NCBI RefSeq assembly: GCF_001610895.1
Contig: NZ_CP011273.1
Span: 496,001 to 560,000, forward strand
DNA length: 64,000 nucleotides
Source: Planctomyces sp. SH-PL62
GTDB taxonomy: Bacteria; Planctomycetota; Planctomycetia; Isosphaerales; Isosphaeraceae
Reading direction: 5' to 3'
This document shows, in pieces, positions 51,781 through 60,743 of this stretch. Position numbers and translations under genes: made by a program. Under the pieces are notes generated by a model, which was not told where the DNA came from, did no database searches, and saw nothing but the letters and a program-made list of their open reading frames with translations. Each line of letters starts with the position of its first letter. The first letter of the stretch is position 1.

Positions 51781-54168
51781 ATGGCCACGACGTCGGCCCG
51801 CCTGCGATGGGCTCTGGGACTCGCCCTGGCGCTTGCGACGCGAGTCGCCCCGGCGCAGGACCTGGAGCGCCTCAAGTACAACAACCCCGGGCTCGTCGTC
51901 GACCTGGGCGTCGGCCTCTGGGCCTGGCCCCTGCCGATGGACTTCGACGGCGACGGCGACCTCGACCTGGTGGTCAACTGTCCCGATAAGCCATACAACG
52001 GCGTTTACTTTTTCGAGAACGCCGACGGGCCGACCTCGAAGACCAAAACGCCCGTCTTCAAGCCGGGTCGGCGGATCAGCAAGGGGTTGCAGAACGTCCA
52101 GGTGAGCTACGTGGACGGCGCCCCTCGCGTCCTGTCGCCGGGGATGGAGCATCCCGACTTCCTCAAGTCCGGCCTGGAGCGCGGGGTGAAGCTCGACCTG
52201 CCGGCGAACGTCCATCCCAACAAGGTCCGGGGCAACTTCTGGCGGTACGTCGACTACGACGGCGACGGCAAGCTCGACCTCGTCGTCGGCGCCGACGACT
52301 GGACCGACTACGGCTGGGACAACGCCTACGACCCGACCGGCAAATGGACCCGAGGCCCGCTCCGCGGCTTCGTCTACGTCGCGCGAAACGTCGGTGATAT
52401 CGAGAAGCCGCGATATGAAGACCCGTCCCGGGTCACGGTCGAGGGCAAGCCGCTGGAGGTCTTCGGCTGGCCCTCGCCGAACTTCGCCGACTTCGACGGC
52501 GACGGCGATCTGGACATCCTCTGCGGCGAGTTCCTCGACGGCTTCACCTACTTCGAGAACGTCGGCTCGCGGACCAGGCCCGAATACGCCCCCGGGCGCA
52601 GGCTCAAGCGGGATGACGGCTCGCCGCTGGTCATGGACCTGGAGATGATCACGCCGACCGCCGTCGACTGGGACCTCGACGGCGACCTCGACCTGATCGT
52701 CGGCGACGAGGACGGCCGGGTGGCGCTCGTCGAGAACGCCGGCGGCCTGGCGGCCGACCGCACCCCGCGATTCCTGGCCCCGGTCTACTTCCAGCAAGAG
52801 GCCGACGACGTCAAGTTCGGGGCGCTCGCCACCCCCTTCGGCTTCGACTGGGACGGCGACGGCGACTACGACATCGTCTCGGGCAACACGGCCGGATACG
52901 TCGCGTTCATCGAGAACCTGAGCGGCCCGGGCGTCGCCGCGCCCCGATGGGCCGCGCCGAGGCGGTTGGAGGCCGACGGCGCCGTGCTCCGCATCATGGC
53001 CGGGCCGAACGGCAGCATCCAGGGGCCTTGCGAGGCCAAGTGGGGCTACACCACGCTGACCGTCGCCGACTGGGACGGCGACGCCCTGCCCGACCTCGTC
53101 GTCAATTCGATCCTGGGCCGGGTCCAGTGGTACAGGAACGTCGGCACGCGCACCGCGCCGAAGCTCGCGGCGGCGCGGCCGATCGAGGTCGCCTGGACGG
53201 CCGAGCATCCTCAACCCCACCTGGCCTGGGGCTGGCTCCGTCCCGAGGGGGACGCGCTCCTGACCCAGTGGCGGACCACGCCCGTCGCCGTCGATTGGAA
53301 CCGCGACGGGCTCGTCGATCTGGTGATGCTCGACCAGGAGGGCTATCTGGCGTTCCTCGAACGCGCCCGTCGCGACGGCGGGCTCGTCCTGCTCCCCTCG
53401 CGCCGGGCCTTCCGGAACGAGTCGGGCGAGCCCCTGCGGCTGAACGCCAAGTCCGCCGGCGGCAGCGGTCGACGCAAGCTCTGCGTCGTCGACTGGGATC
53501 GAGACGGCAAGCTCGACCTCCTGCTCAACGCCGCGAACGCCCTGTTCTACCGCCAGGAAGGCGAGGCCGACGGCGGCTGGACGTTCCGCGACCAGGGCCT
53601 CCTGTCGAGCCGGAACATCGAGGGGCACGACGTCAGCCCGACGGTCGTCGACTTCGACGCGGACGGCGTCCCGGACTTCCTCGGCGGCGCGGAGGACGGC
53701 CGGTTCTACTTCCTGCCCAATCCCGCCTCGAAGGACAGAACGGCCATGCCGGCGATCGAGGGGGACCCCGCACAGGACGTCCGCGACGTGCTCGCGCGCC
53801 AGGAGGCGGCCTGGAACGCGGGCGATCTGGACGGCTTCCTGACGACCTACTGGAACTCGCCCCGGCTCGTCTTCCAGTCCGGCGGCGCGAGGACCGAGGG
53901 CTTCGAGGCCACCCGCGATCGCTACCACGCCCGCTACAAGGCCGAGGGCCGCGCGATGGGCCGGCTGGCCTTCTCCGGCCTCGAAGTGGAGACCCTGGGC
54001 CCCGACGCGGCCCTCGCGCGCGGCGGCTGGCGGCTCGTGCTTCCCGACGGCGCCGAGCCGCACGGCCTGTTCACCCTGATCCTCCACCGATTTCCCGACG
54101 GCTGGAAGATCGTCCACGACCACACCTCCGCCGCCGACCCCGGCCCCGCGCCGGCGGAGAAGCCCTGA
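51781..54168 (+). CDS. Exported FG-GAP/VCBS repeat protein fused to a SnoaL/DUF4440-like domain
   Basis: 795 residues from ATG 51781. Signal peptide to about residue 26. Seven or so beta-propeller units carry the calcium-binding DxDxDGxxDL motif: DFDGDGDLDLVV, DYDGDGKLDLVV, DFDGDGDLDILC, DLDGDLDLIV, DWDGDGDYDIVS, DWDGDALPDLVV, DWDRDGKLDLLL and DFDADGVPDFLG. The repeats resemble integrin alpha FG-GAP propellers and are common in secreted planctomycete proteins. After residue ~660 the sequence changes to an SnoaL/NTF2-like domain: VRDVLARQEAAWNAGDLDGF, TTYWNSPRLVFQSGGARTEG, and LFTLILHRFPDGWKIVHDHTS. Tail is Pro/Ala. Fusion of the two folds is uncommon. Followed by the next gene after 82 bases. 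Confidence 0.88.
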   Translation: MATTSARLRWALGLALALATRVAPAQDLERLKYNNPGLVVDLGVGLWAWPLPMDFDGDGDLDLVVNCPDKPYNGVYFFENADGPTSKTKTPVFKPGRRISKGLQNVQVSYVDGAPRVLSPGMEHPDFLKSGLERGVKLDLPANVHPNKVRGNFWRYVDYDGDGKLDLVVGADDWTDYGWDNAYDPTGKWTRGPLRGFVYVARNVGDIEKPRYEDPSRVTVEGKPLEVFGWPSPNFADFDGDGDLDILCGEFLDGFTYFENVGSRTRPEYAPGRRLKRDDGSPLVMDLEMITPTAVDWDLDGDLDLIVGDEDGRVALVENAGGLAADRTPRFLAPVYFQQEADDVKFGALATPFGFDWDGDGDYDIVSGNTAGYVAFIENLSGPGVAAPRWAAPRRLEADGAVLRIMAGPNGSIQGPCEAKWGYTTLTVADWDGDALPDLVVNSILGRVQWYRNVGTRTAPKLAAARPIEVAWTAEHPQPHLAWGWLRPEGDALLTQWRTTPVAVDWNRDGLVDLVMLDQEGYLAFLERARRDGGLVLLPSRRAFRNESGEPLRLNAKSAGGSGRRKLCVVDWDRDGKLDLLLNAANALFYRQEGEADGGWTFRDQGLLSSRNIEGHDVSPTVVDFDADGVPDFLGGAEDGRFYFLPNPASKDRTAMPAIEGDPAQDVRDVLARQEAAWNAGDLDGFLTTYWNSPRLVFQSGGARTEGFEATRDRYHARYKAEGRAMGRLAFSGLEVETLGPDAALARGGWRLVLPDGAEPHGLFTLILHRFPDGWKIVHDHTSAADPGPAPAEKP

Positions 54169-54250
54169 CCTGGCGGCCTGGGATCGTCGTGAATCGCCCG
54201 GCGGCCGTGGCGGTGGTCATGGCCTTCTCCTTTCCAACGGGACCGACGCC

Positions 54251-55693
54251 ATGAACGCCCTGCTGCCCCTGCTGCTCCTCGTCGGCCCCTTGCTTGGCCA
54301 GGCGCCGATCGACGTCGGCGATCGGAAGCAGCTCTTCATCGACGACCGCTTCATCGCGGAACGCGACCGGGTCGAACTGCGAGCCAACCCGCCGCGGAAG
54401 CTCGGGTTGATCCGGGACGAGGCGGGCGAGCCGTTCCAGGGCCACGTCGCTCGGGTGATCGAGGACGGCGGCAAGATCCGCCTGTACCTTGGCGCCGAGG
54501 ACGTCCGCGTGCTGGAGAGCGACGACGGGGTCCACTTCCGGCGAACCGACGGGAAGCTCCCCGGCGGCGGCACGTTCCCCACCATCTTCCTCGACCCGCA
54601 CGAACGCGACCCCGCCCGCAGGTACAAGCTGTTCCGCCTGGTCTTCAGCCCGCCGTTCGACCCGGCGACGCACGGCGTCTACGCGAGCTACTCGGCCGAC
54701 GGCGTGAACTTCACCGAGGTCGGCCGCGTCCTCCCCTTCTTCACCGACAATCCGCCCGTCGTCCACTGGGACGAGCGGATCGGCAAGTACGTCATCTATA
54801 CGAGAGCCCTCTCCTACGTCTCGGAGAACCAGCGCCGGATCGGGCGGATCGAGACCGACGACCCGCTCAAGCCCTGGCCTTACCGGAAGACGGACGACGA
54901 CCGCATGTTCTTCTCGACCGAGAACGTCCCGGTCGTGCTGGCCGCCGACGAGGAGGACGACCCGCACTCGGACATGTACTACAACGCGTCCGCGATCTAC
55001 CCATGGGCGCAGGACGTGTACCTCATGTTCCCCGCCCTCTTCCGGCATTTCTCGCCGGAGCGGAACCCGTACGTCCGCCCACGCGTGCCGGGCCAGTGGG
55101 AGGACTACGGGATGCTCGAGGTGCAACTCGCGGTCAGCCGCGACGGCGTGAATTGGTCGCGGCCGGGCCGCTCCCCCTACATCGCGACCGGCCTGGCGGA
55201 CGAGTGGGACCGGTGGTACGCGGTAGCGGGGCCGGGAATGGCCCGCCGGGGCAATTATCTCTACCAGTACTATTATTCGAGCGGGCGGCTGCACGACTCG
55301 GCGATCCTGCGAGCCGAGTACGACGACTCGGCCAAGCAGCTCGGCGGGGTGGGGGTCGTCCAGCAGCGGCTCGACGGCTTCGTCTCGGCCGACGTCGACC
55401 ACAAGGGCGGGTGGCTGCGGACCCCCGCCCTCGTGTTCCGCGGCGATCGGCTCCGGCTCAATCTCGACACCGGCGCGATGGGGACGGCGTTCGTGGAGAT
55501 CCAGGACGCCGAGGGCCGGCCGATCCCCGGCTTCGCGCTCGCGGACTGCGAGGAGATCGGCGGCGACTTCGTGGACCAGCGCGTGTACTGGAAGGGGAGT
55601 CCGGACGTCTCAACCCTGGCCGGCCGGCCCGTCCGCATCCATTTCCAGCTCAGGCGGGCGAAGCTGTATGCGTTCCAGTTCACCCGCGAGTGA
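54251..55693 (+). CDS. Exported glycosyl-hydrolase-like (five-bladed propeller) protein
   Basis: 480 residues from ATG 54251. Short signal (LLPLLLLVGPLLGQA). The repeating beta-sheet pattern and small Asp motifs (IDVGDRKQLFIDDRFIAERD, IRLYLGAEDVRVLESDDGVHF, VYASYSADGVNF, VLAADEEDDPHSDMYYNAS, VQLAVSRDGVNWSRPG) recall the GH32/GH43/GH68-type five-bladed propellers and their planctomycete relatives. LFIDDRFI is common in these proteins. Catalytic acids cannot be assigned securely. Probably extracellular glycan degradation. On the same strand as the FG-GAP gene, 82 bases after it, so co-expression is plausible. Convergent with the redoxin gene. Confidence 0.75.
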   Translation: MNALLPLLLLVGPLLGQAPIDVGDRKQLFIDDRFIAERDRVELRANPPRKLGLIRDEAGEPFQGHVARVIEDGGKIRLYLGAEDVRVLESDDGVHFRRTDGKLPGGGTFPTIFLDPHERDPARRYKLFRLVFSPPFDPATHGVYASYSADGVNFTEVGRVLPFFTDNPPVVHWDERIGKYVIYTRALSYVSENQRRIGRIETDDPLKPWPYRKTDDDRMFFSTENVPVVLAADEEDDPHSDMYYNASAIYPWAQDVYLMFPALFRHFSPERNPYVRPRVPGQWEDYGMLEVQLAVSRDGVNWSRPGRSPYIATGLADEWDRWYAVAGPGMARRGNYLYQYYYSSGRLHDSAILRAEYDDSAKQLGGVGVVQQRLDGFVSADVDHKGGWLRTPALVFRGDRLRLNLDTGAMGTAFVEIQDAEGRPIPGFALADCEEIGGDFVDQRVYWKGSPDVSTLAGRPVRIHFQLRRAKLYAFQFTRE

Positions 55694-55718
55694 GCCCCCT
55701 GCCGGCGTCCCGATCCGA

Positions 55719-56828
55719 TCAGTACGTCCGGCCGAGCTTGGAGACGATGGCGCGACGGACTTCCAGAGGGTCGATTCCGCCGGCGCGGCGATAGACGACC
55801 TCGCCGCCGGGGGCGAGGATCAGGGTGTAGGGGACGGGGCCGGGCCACTTGGGATCCAGCGCCTCGGCGAAGGCGTCGCGGTCGTCCGAGTTCAGGATGA
55901 AATTGGCGGCCGCGACGTGCTTAGCCTTGAGCGTTTCAAGGGTCTGGTCCTTCTTGGCCGGGTCGTCCAGGCTGATCGTGACCAGCCGGAACGGCCGGCC
56001 TCGATACATCCGGTTCATGGTGACGAACTCGGGGAGTTCCTGGACGCAGGGGCCGCACCAGGTCGCCCAGACGTTGACGACGGTGTACTTGTCGGTCTCG
56101 TTCTTGGCGAGTTTGGCGACGCCCGCCAGGTCGATCGGCTCGATCGTCACCGGCTCGGCGTTCCAGGTCTCCAGCGACTGCTTCGCGTCGGCCTGCTTGT
56201 CCGCCCACTTGGTCGAGCAGCCGAAAACGCGGGTGATCGGGGTGGGGACGGGCGTGCCGGCCAGCACGGCCTCGACGGCGTTGATCGTGTCGTGGGACTT
56301 GGGGGGCTTGACCTCGCCGTCGTCGAACCGGCCGTGATACCGCAACTTGCGGTCGGCGTCGAAGACGAAGACGTGGGGCGTCGCCAGCGCGCCGTAGGCC
56401 CTGGCGGTCGCCTGGGTGTCGCCGTCGTAGAGATACGGGTACGGATACTTGTGATCGCGCGCCCGGATCTTCATGTCTTCGAACGAGTCCCCAAGGTCGG
56501 TGTATCCGAGTTCGTCGAGCCGGACGGCCTTCGGGTCGTTCGGGGAGATCGCCACGACGGCCACGCCCTTGTCCTTGTAGCCCTCGTGCAGCTTGTCGAG
56601 CCGCCCCTCGTAAGCCTGGGCGGTCGGGCAGTGGTTGCAGGTGAAGACGACCACCAAGGCCTTGGCCCCAGCGTAATCCTTGAGCGAGTGGTCCTTGCCG
56701 TCGACCCCGGGGAGGGTGAAGTCCGGGGCCGTCGCGCCGATTTCCAGGGGCTTGAGGTCGGGCGGATCGGCCGAGGCCTGGACGCAGGCCAGGAGGCCGA
56801 GGGCGATCGTGAGGCACGTCGATTTCAT
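55719..56828 (-). CDS. Exported two-domain redoxin
   Basis: 369 residues from ATG 56828, with GGGAG 12 bases upstream. Signal peptide (residues 1-20, CLTIALGLLACVQA). Two thioredoxin-fold domains: the first, residues ~25-190, is an AhpC/TSA-type redoxin (IGATAPDFTLPGVDGKDHSL) with TCNHCPTA giving a CxxC pair; the second, residues ~195-369, is TlpA-like (VVNVWATWCGPC, the classical WCGPC). So two dithiol sites are in one chain. Likely an extracytoplasmic thiol-disulfide reductant or thioredoxin-like protein (TlpA-type). Convergent with the glycosidase-like gene. Single gene; next minus-strand gene upstream is 121 bases away. Confidence 0.9.
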   Translation of the reverse strand: MKSTCLTIALGLLACVQASADPPDLKPLEIGATAPDFTLPGVDGKDHSLKDYAGAKALVVVFTCNHCPTAQAYEGRLDKLHEGYKDKGVAVVAISPNDPKAVRLDELGYTDLGDSFEDMKIRARDHKYPYPYLYDGDTQATARAYGALATPHVFVFDADRKLRYHGRFDDGEVKPPKSHDTINAVEAVLAGTPVPTPITRVFGCSTKWADKQADAKQSLETWNAEPVTIEPIDLAGVAKLAKNETDKYTVVNVWATWCGPCVQELPEFVTMNRMYRGRPFRLVTISLDDPAKKDQTLETLKAKHVAAANFILNSDDRDAFAEALDPKWPGPVPYTLILAPGGEVVYRRAGGIDPLEVRRAIVSKLGRTY

Positions 56829-56949
56829 GGCGGGTCGCTCCCGGAGACGTCGTGGCATCATCGGTCGGGTTCGCACGTCGTCCCGCGACGCGCGAACTCG
56901 TAGTCTGACCGACTCGCACACGCCCGGCAAGACGCCGTCGCGATCGCGA

Positions 56950-57516
56950 TCAGGGGTGGGGCCGGGGGTACGGCATCGGCACGGGGAATCCCACCGGCGT
57001 CGAGGGTTGCAGGAACCTCATCGGCACCGCTGGGAGATAGGGCGACGGCGCGAACGGCCCCTCGATCGGGACCAGTCGGGACGTAAGCGGCCTTCGCGCG
57101 ACGATCCGCCGGGGCGGGGCGCCGTCGAGGAAGACCCCCTCGGCCGCGGCGGCGGCCAGCAATTCGCGATGCACCACCGCGCCCACCTTGCGGATCTCCG
57201 TCGGCCCCTTCTCCCGCGCGAGGTCCACGTCGCGGACGGCGACCTCGTATCCCGGATACTTCGCGGCCATCAGGGCGACCCAGGCGTCGACGGCCGGGGT
57301 GTAATCCCCCTTGCGGACGTCGTACACCTGGTACCGGAAGCTCTCGATCGGCCGGGTGCGATCGAACCAGGCGACGACCTTGTAGTCGGCGTGCGGAACG
57401 TCGGCCTGGGGAGCGGTCGCAGTTGCGGGCGCGGGCTCCTCCCCTCGGATCGGCGCGGGGGCGACCAGCGCGACCCCCAGGGCGAGCCCGGCGAGGGTGC
57501 GGATTGGGTTTCTCAT
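56950..57516 (-). CDS. Hypothetical exported protein
   Basis: 188 residues from ATG 57516. Signal peptide MRNPIRTLAGLALGVALVAPAPIRGE. The mature part contains one folded segment (DYKVVAWFDRTRPIESFRYQ, VDAWVALMAAKYPGYEVAVRDVDLAREKG) and a proline-rich tail (PSPYLPAVPMRFLQPSTPVG). No family is recognised. Likely periplasmic. It follows the CoA-binding gene on the same strand by 24 bases and probably shares its transcript. Confidence 0.65.
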   Translation of the reverse strand: MRNPIRTLAGLALGVALVAPAPIRGEEPAPATATAPQADVPHADYKVVAWFDRTRPIESFRYQVYDVRKGDYTPAVDAWVALMAAKYPGYEVAVRDVDLAREKGPTEIRKVGAVVHRELLAAAAAEGVFLDGAPPRRIVARRPLTSRLVPIEGPFAPSPYLPAVPMRFLQPSTPVGFPVPMPYPRPHP

Positions 57517-57540
57517 GGGCGGCTCCTCCCCTCGTGCGGA

Positions 57541-57924
57541 TCAGAGGCTGTGCGGGTCCTCGCCCACGTCCAGGATGCTGCACGCCTGGATCGTCTCGAT
57601 ACCCAGCTCCTCGGCCCGCTTCAACAGCTCGGGAGACTCGGCCCCGGGGTTGATCCAGACCTCGTCCACCTGCTTGTCGCGGATCTGGTCGAGGATGCGG
57701 ATCCCAACCTGGGGCGGGACGTAGAACGAGACCCGATCCAGGTGGTCGCCGGGAATCGACGCCAGGTCGCGATAGGCGGGTACGCCTTCGATCGAGTCGA
57801 GCGTTGGGTTTATCGGGAAGACCTCCCAGCCCTGGGCGACGAAGGCCCGCACGGCCTTGTTGCCGAATTTCGAGCGATCCGAGCTGGCTCCGACGATGGC
57901 GATCTTCTGGCGAGGGGCGGTCAT
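57541..57924 (-). CDS. CoA-binding domain protein (YccU-like)
   Basis: 127 residues from ATG 57924. A single Rossmann CoA-binding domain: IAIVGASSDRSKFGNKAVRAF, VAQGWEVFPINPTLDSIEGVPAY, IPGDHLDRVSFYVPPQVGI, and DEVWINPGAESPELLKRAEE with the conserved INPG. Small free-standing members of this family (CoA_binding_2) occur widely; ligand and role are unknown. Starts alone upstream, ends 24 bases before the hypothetical secreted protein gene. Confidence 0.9.
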   Translation of the reverse strand: MTAPRQKIAIVGASSDRSKFGNKAVRAFVAQGWEVFPINPTLDSIEGVPAYRDLASIPGDHLDRVSFYVPPQVGIRILDQIRDKQVDEVWINPGAESPELLKRAEELGIETIQACSILDVGEDPHSL

Positions 57925-58114
57925 GCGAGAACCTCCGGCGAGGCGGGTCGGCGAGTCAGGGCGAGAGCCGCCCGAGTTTCGCGCCGACCACTCGTACTAT
58001 TCTAGGGGCTCGGACGTCCGGAGGCGCGTCCGAGCCCATCGGTGGGCGTGACTCCGTCGTGCGGGTCTGGTCTCCGCCGATTCGGGGCGATCTTCGTGAC
58101 CCCTCGCCTGGGCG

Positions 58115-59263
58115 TCAGCTCCAGTCGAGCCCGTTGATCCAGCTGACGCCGGGGATGTTCAGCCGTCGCGACCGCCTGGTCTCGACGTCGATCAGGATCA
58201 CGCGATCGAGAGTGTGCTCGCCGTGGATCAGGCGAGAGGGTTTCCCCTCGACGTCGACGCTCATCGCCCTCAGCGCACAGGCCAGCAACTTCCCGTCGGG
58301 AGACCAGACGACCTTGCCCGGCGTGAGCAGGACGTCCGGATCCTCCTTCGTCTCCTCCACGACGATCTGCTGCGGGCCCCCCTCCACGTCGAGCACGCGG
58401 ATGTCGTTCTTGCCGCGGTCCTGGTGCAGGTAGGCGATGCGTCGGCCGTCGGGCGAGAACCGGGGGTAGACGTTCAGGCCGCCCCCCTCGGTGAGTCGCC
58501 GTTGCTCAGAGCCGTCGGGCCGCATCAGGTAGAGCTGGTAGCCGCTCCCGATCGGCGGGTGGCGATCGGAGACGGTGACCAGCCATCGGCCGTCGGACGA
58601 CCAGTCGTTGACCTCGTCGGTCTCGGGGATCGGCAGCCGGACCGGCTTCGAGCCGTCGAGGTCGAACCGCCAGGTCTCATGATGGGCGGGGTCGGGCTCT
58701 GCGGGATTGAACCATTTGACCACGATCAGTTGCCGGCCGTCCGGCGACCACGAGGTCACGCCGCCGAAGTCCGCCACTCGACGCGGCGGTCCTCCCGCAT
58801 CCAGGTCGAGCGTCCAGACGCCGACGTTCGGGACGTCCTGGTTCGGCCCCGTCCGGCCGGCGCGGATCAGGGCGAGAGTCTTCCTGTCGCGAGACCCCCG
58901 GACCCAGGCGCCGGTGATGGGGTTGGGGATGCGTTTGCGATCGCCCGTCGAGGGATCGACGGCCCAGAGCCCGTCGAGCGCCTCGTCGTAGCGGCTCCCC
59001 GTGCTGAAATTCGCGTTCAGATAGATCGTGCCAGGTCCGGCCGGTCGTGGCTCTGCGGCCTGGGCCGACGCTCGCCGCAGCGTCGGCAAGGCGCAGGCGG
59101 CCGCGCCGGCGGCGGCGAGCTGCAGCCACTCGCGCCTCGAGACGTCGCCACGCGCGGCAAGCGTCTCCGGGAGCCGGCCCATCCGTCGCTTCCAGAAGGT
59201 GCTGAGTTCCGGCGAGCCCTCGCCGCCCAGCGACGAACTCCAGGGGCCATAGACGTGAGACAT
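58115..59263 (-). CDS. Exported PD40/TolB-like beta-propeller protein
   Basis: 382 residues from ATG 59263, 5 bases after the M56 stop, so co-translated with it; the frame upstream of this ATG is open but shadows M56 in another frame. A Tat-like leader is visible (SRREWLQLAAAGAAACAL). WD40-like PD40 repeats: GVTSWSPDGRQLIVVKWF, VNDWSSDGRWLVTVSDRH, VYPRFSPDGRRIAYLHQDRG and KVVWSPDGKLLACALRAMSV. Such proteins are fold-equivalent to TolB propellers. It lies last in the BlaI - M56 - PD40 operon, so it may be the output or cargo of the BlaI/M56 signalling pair (inference). Confidence 0.85.
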   Translation of the reverse strand: MSHVYGPWSSSLGGEGSPELSTFWKRRMGRLPETLAARGDVSRREWLQLAAAGAAACALPTLRRASAQAAEPRPAGPGTIYLNANFSTGSRYDEALDGLWAVDPSTGDRKRIPNPITGAWVRGSRDRKTLALIRAGRTGPNQDVPNVGVWTLDLDAGGPPRRVADFGGVTSWSPDGRQLIVVKWFNPAEPDPAHHETWRFDLDGSKPVRLPIPETDEVNDWSSDGRWLVTVSDRHPPIGSGYQLYLMRPDGSEQRRLTEGGGLNVYPRFSPDGRRIAYLHQDRGKNDIRVLDVEGGPQQIVVEETKEDPDVLLTPGKVVWSPDGKLLACALRAMSVDVEGKPSRLIHGEHTLDRVILIDVETRRSRRLNIPGVSWINGLDWS

Positions 59264-59268
59264 GGCGC

Positions 59269-60222
59269 TTACTCCTCCGGGTTCGGGGAGGCGGCCGAAG
59301 CCGCCGGGATCGCGAAACGACGAAGCGACGGCAGGGAGACCACTTCGACCAGCGTCGAGGCGTAGGCCGCGGCGTCCTGGCCCGCCAGGTCCATCGCGGC
59401 CCGGTCGCAGGCCAGTTCCCGCTCCAGCAAGGCGCGATAGGCGACGTAGCGGGCCGCCGGGTGGACGACGTACACGACCCTGGCAAGGGCGGGGAGCCAG
59501 TCCCACAGCAGGTCGCGCCGCCGGAGATGCTCCAGCTCGTGCAGCAGGACGGCCCGCAGAGGCTCCCCCTCGAGCGCGTCGGCGAGGCGAGGCGGCAGGA
59601 CGAGGATCGGGCTCCGCGGACCGCAGACGAACGGGGAGGTCGCGGCGTCGAGTTCCACCACCCCGGGGACTCTTCGAAGGCCGAGCCTGCCCGCCAACTC
59701 CTCGACCAGGCCCAGGAGGCGGGCGTCCGACGTGGGCGTCGCCCGCTCCAGGGCGAGGGCGAGTCGACGGCCCTGCCCCACGAGCGCCCCGACGCCCGCG
59801 ACGACGCCCAGGCACCAGGCGGCGAAGAGGGCCGATCGCCAGGAGGTCGCCCCCTTCGCGGCGGGAGCGGACGCGACGGCCGGTCGGTCCGGATCGAGGC
59901 CGAGCCCAGGCGGCCGTCGACCGAAATCCGGCGCTGGGTCCTCGCTCGCCGGGACGGCCGGGCCCGCCGACGGCCTTGAGACCGTCGGCTGAGGCGGGAG
60001 AGGCGGGGAGAGCCAGACCACGACCCACAACGGCATCAGGAGGAGCTTGAACGACGCGATCCGCCAGAGCCAGCAACGAAGCGCCGGCGAGGCTCGTCGG
60101 AGGCCGGCGGCGACGATCGCGAAGGCGGCGACGACGAGGACCGACTGCCACGCGACCGCCCAGGCCGTCTCCGTCCAGGCCGTCGCGGCCCGCTCGAACG
60201 ACGCGAGGAAGGAAGCCGTCAT
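59269..60222 (-). CDS. M56 family metallopeptidase, BlaR1/MecR1-like
   Basis: 317 residues from ATG 60222. Three N-terminal membrane helices (residues ~22-40, ~57-73, ~130-148), then the peptidase domain in the cytoplasm with HELEH (228-232) as zinc site; ERELACDRAAMD holds the third ligand. BlaR1/MecR1 peptidases cleave the BlaI/MecI repressor when a signal is sensed. Here no penicillin-binding C-terminal sensor domain is found, because the protein is only 317 residues; the signal must be received otherwise. Starts in a four-base overlap with blaI-like gene, and is followed after 5 bases by PD40 gene. Confidence 0.9.
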   Translation of the reverse strand: MTASFLASFERAATAWTETAWAVAWQSVLVVAAFAIVAAGLRRASPALRCWLWRIASFKLLLMPLWVVVWLSPPLPPQPTVSRPSAGPAVPASEDPAPDFGRRPPGLGLDPDRPAVASAPAAKGATSWRSALFAAWCLGVVAGVGALVGQGRRLALALERATPTSDARLLGLVEELAGRLGLRRVPGVVELDAATSPFVCGPRSPILVLPPRLADALEGEPLRAVLLHELEHLRRRDLLWDWLPALARVVYVVHPAARYVAYRALLERELACDRAAMDLAGQDAAAYASTLVEVVSLPSLRRFAIPAASAASPNPEE

Positions 60223-60626
60223 GCCCCCCCCTTCCCCCGCCCCTCGATCTTCCGGGCGATCGCGCGGAGCGCCTCCAGATCCTTGGCGGTGAGCCCGTCG
60301 GCGTCGGACTCCGCGAGAAACGCGGCGAGCGGCGCGCTCGAACCCCCCAGGGCCCGCTCGACGAACCGGCGGATCAGGGCCGGCAGCACGCGCCGCTCCT
60401 CCACCACCGCCCGGTATCGGATCGGGCCCCGACCCGCCTCCGCCTCACGGACGAGCAGCCCCTTCTCCTCCAGCCGCTGCATCGTCTTCAGAACGGTCGT
60501 CCGGGCCACCGGCCGCTCGGCCTGCACCAGGTCCCAGACCCGACGCTCCGTGCACGGCTGCTCCCGCCAGACGTGGCGCAGAACCTCCAGCTCCAACTCC
60601 CCCAACGACGGCATCGGCTCGCTCAT
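60219..60626 (-). CDS. BlaI/MecI/CopY-type repressor
   Basis: 135 residues. ATG 60626 is preferred because GGAGGGGG precedes it; a start at 60665 would overlap the operator. Winged-helix domain typical of penicillinase repressors: PSLGELELEVLRHVWREQPC, RRVWDLVQAERPVARTTVLKTMQRLEEKGLLVR, and the C-terminal dimerisation helix (LPALIRRFVERALGG). In the BlaI/MecI system the repressor binds dyads and is cleaved by the M56 partner encoded next. The operon is probably autoregulated through the two dyads at 60645-60689, which are 19 to 63 bases upstream of the start. Confidence 0.93.
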   Translation of the reverse strand: MSEPMPSLGELELEVLRHVWREQPCTERRVWDLVQAERPVARTTVLKTMQRLEEKGLLVREAEAGRGPIRYRAVVEERRVLPALIRRFVERALGGSSAPLAAFLAESDADGLTAKDLEALRAIARKIEGRGKGGA

Positions 60627-60644
60627 CACCCCCTCCTCGGGTTT

Positions 60645-60689
60645 TACGACGGCTGTCGTCAACACCTGGATCTTACGGCGGCCGTCGTA
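60645..60689. promoter_or_regulatory. Two BlaI-type operator dyads
   Basis: Two copies of a TACGACGGCyGyCGTm-like dyad: 60645-60660 (TACGACGGCTGTCGTC) and 60674-60689 (TACGGCGGCCGTCGTA, which is TACGACGGCCGCCGTA on the other strand). Centres are about 29 bases apart. Half-sites are TACGrC and GyCGTA, comparable to the TACA/TGTA half-sites of classical BlaI/MecI operators. They lie immediately upstream of the blaI-like start. Autoregulation is an inference. Confidence 0.6.
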
Positions 60690-60743
60690 GAAGTCAACGC
60701 GCGATCGCGGACGTTCGCGGAATTCGGGCCGGGGGCGTCGACG

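Noticed and set aside
49960-54123. A 1387-codon minus-strand open frame across the FG-GAP gene
   Set aside because: Shadow of the FG-GAP and serine hydrolase genes; composition is of the antisense kind.
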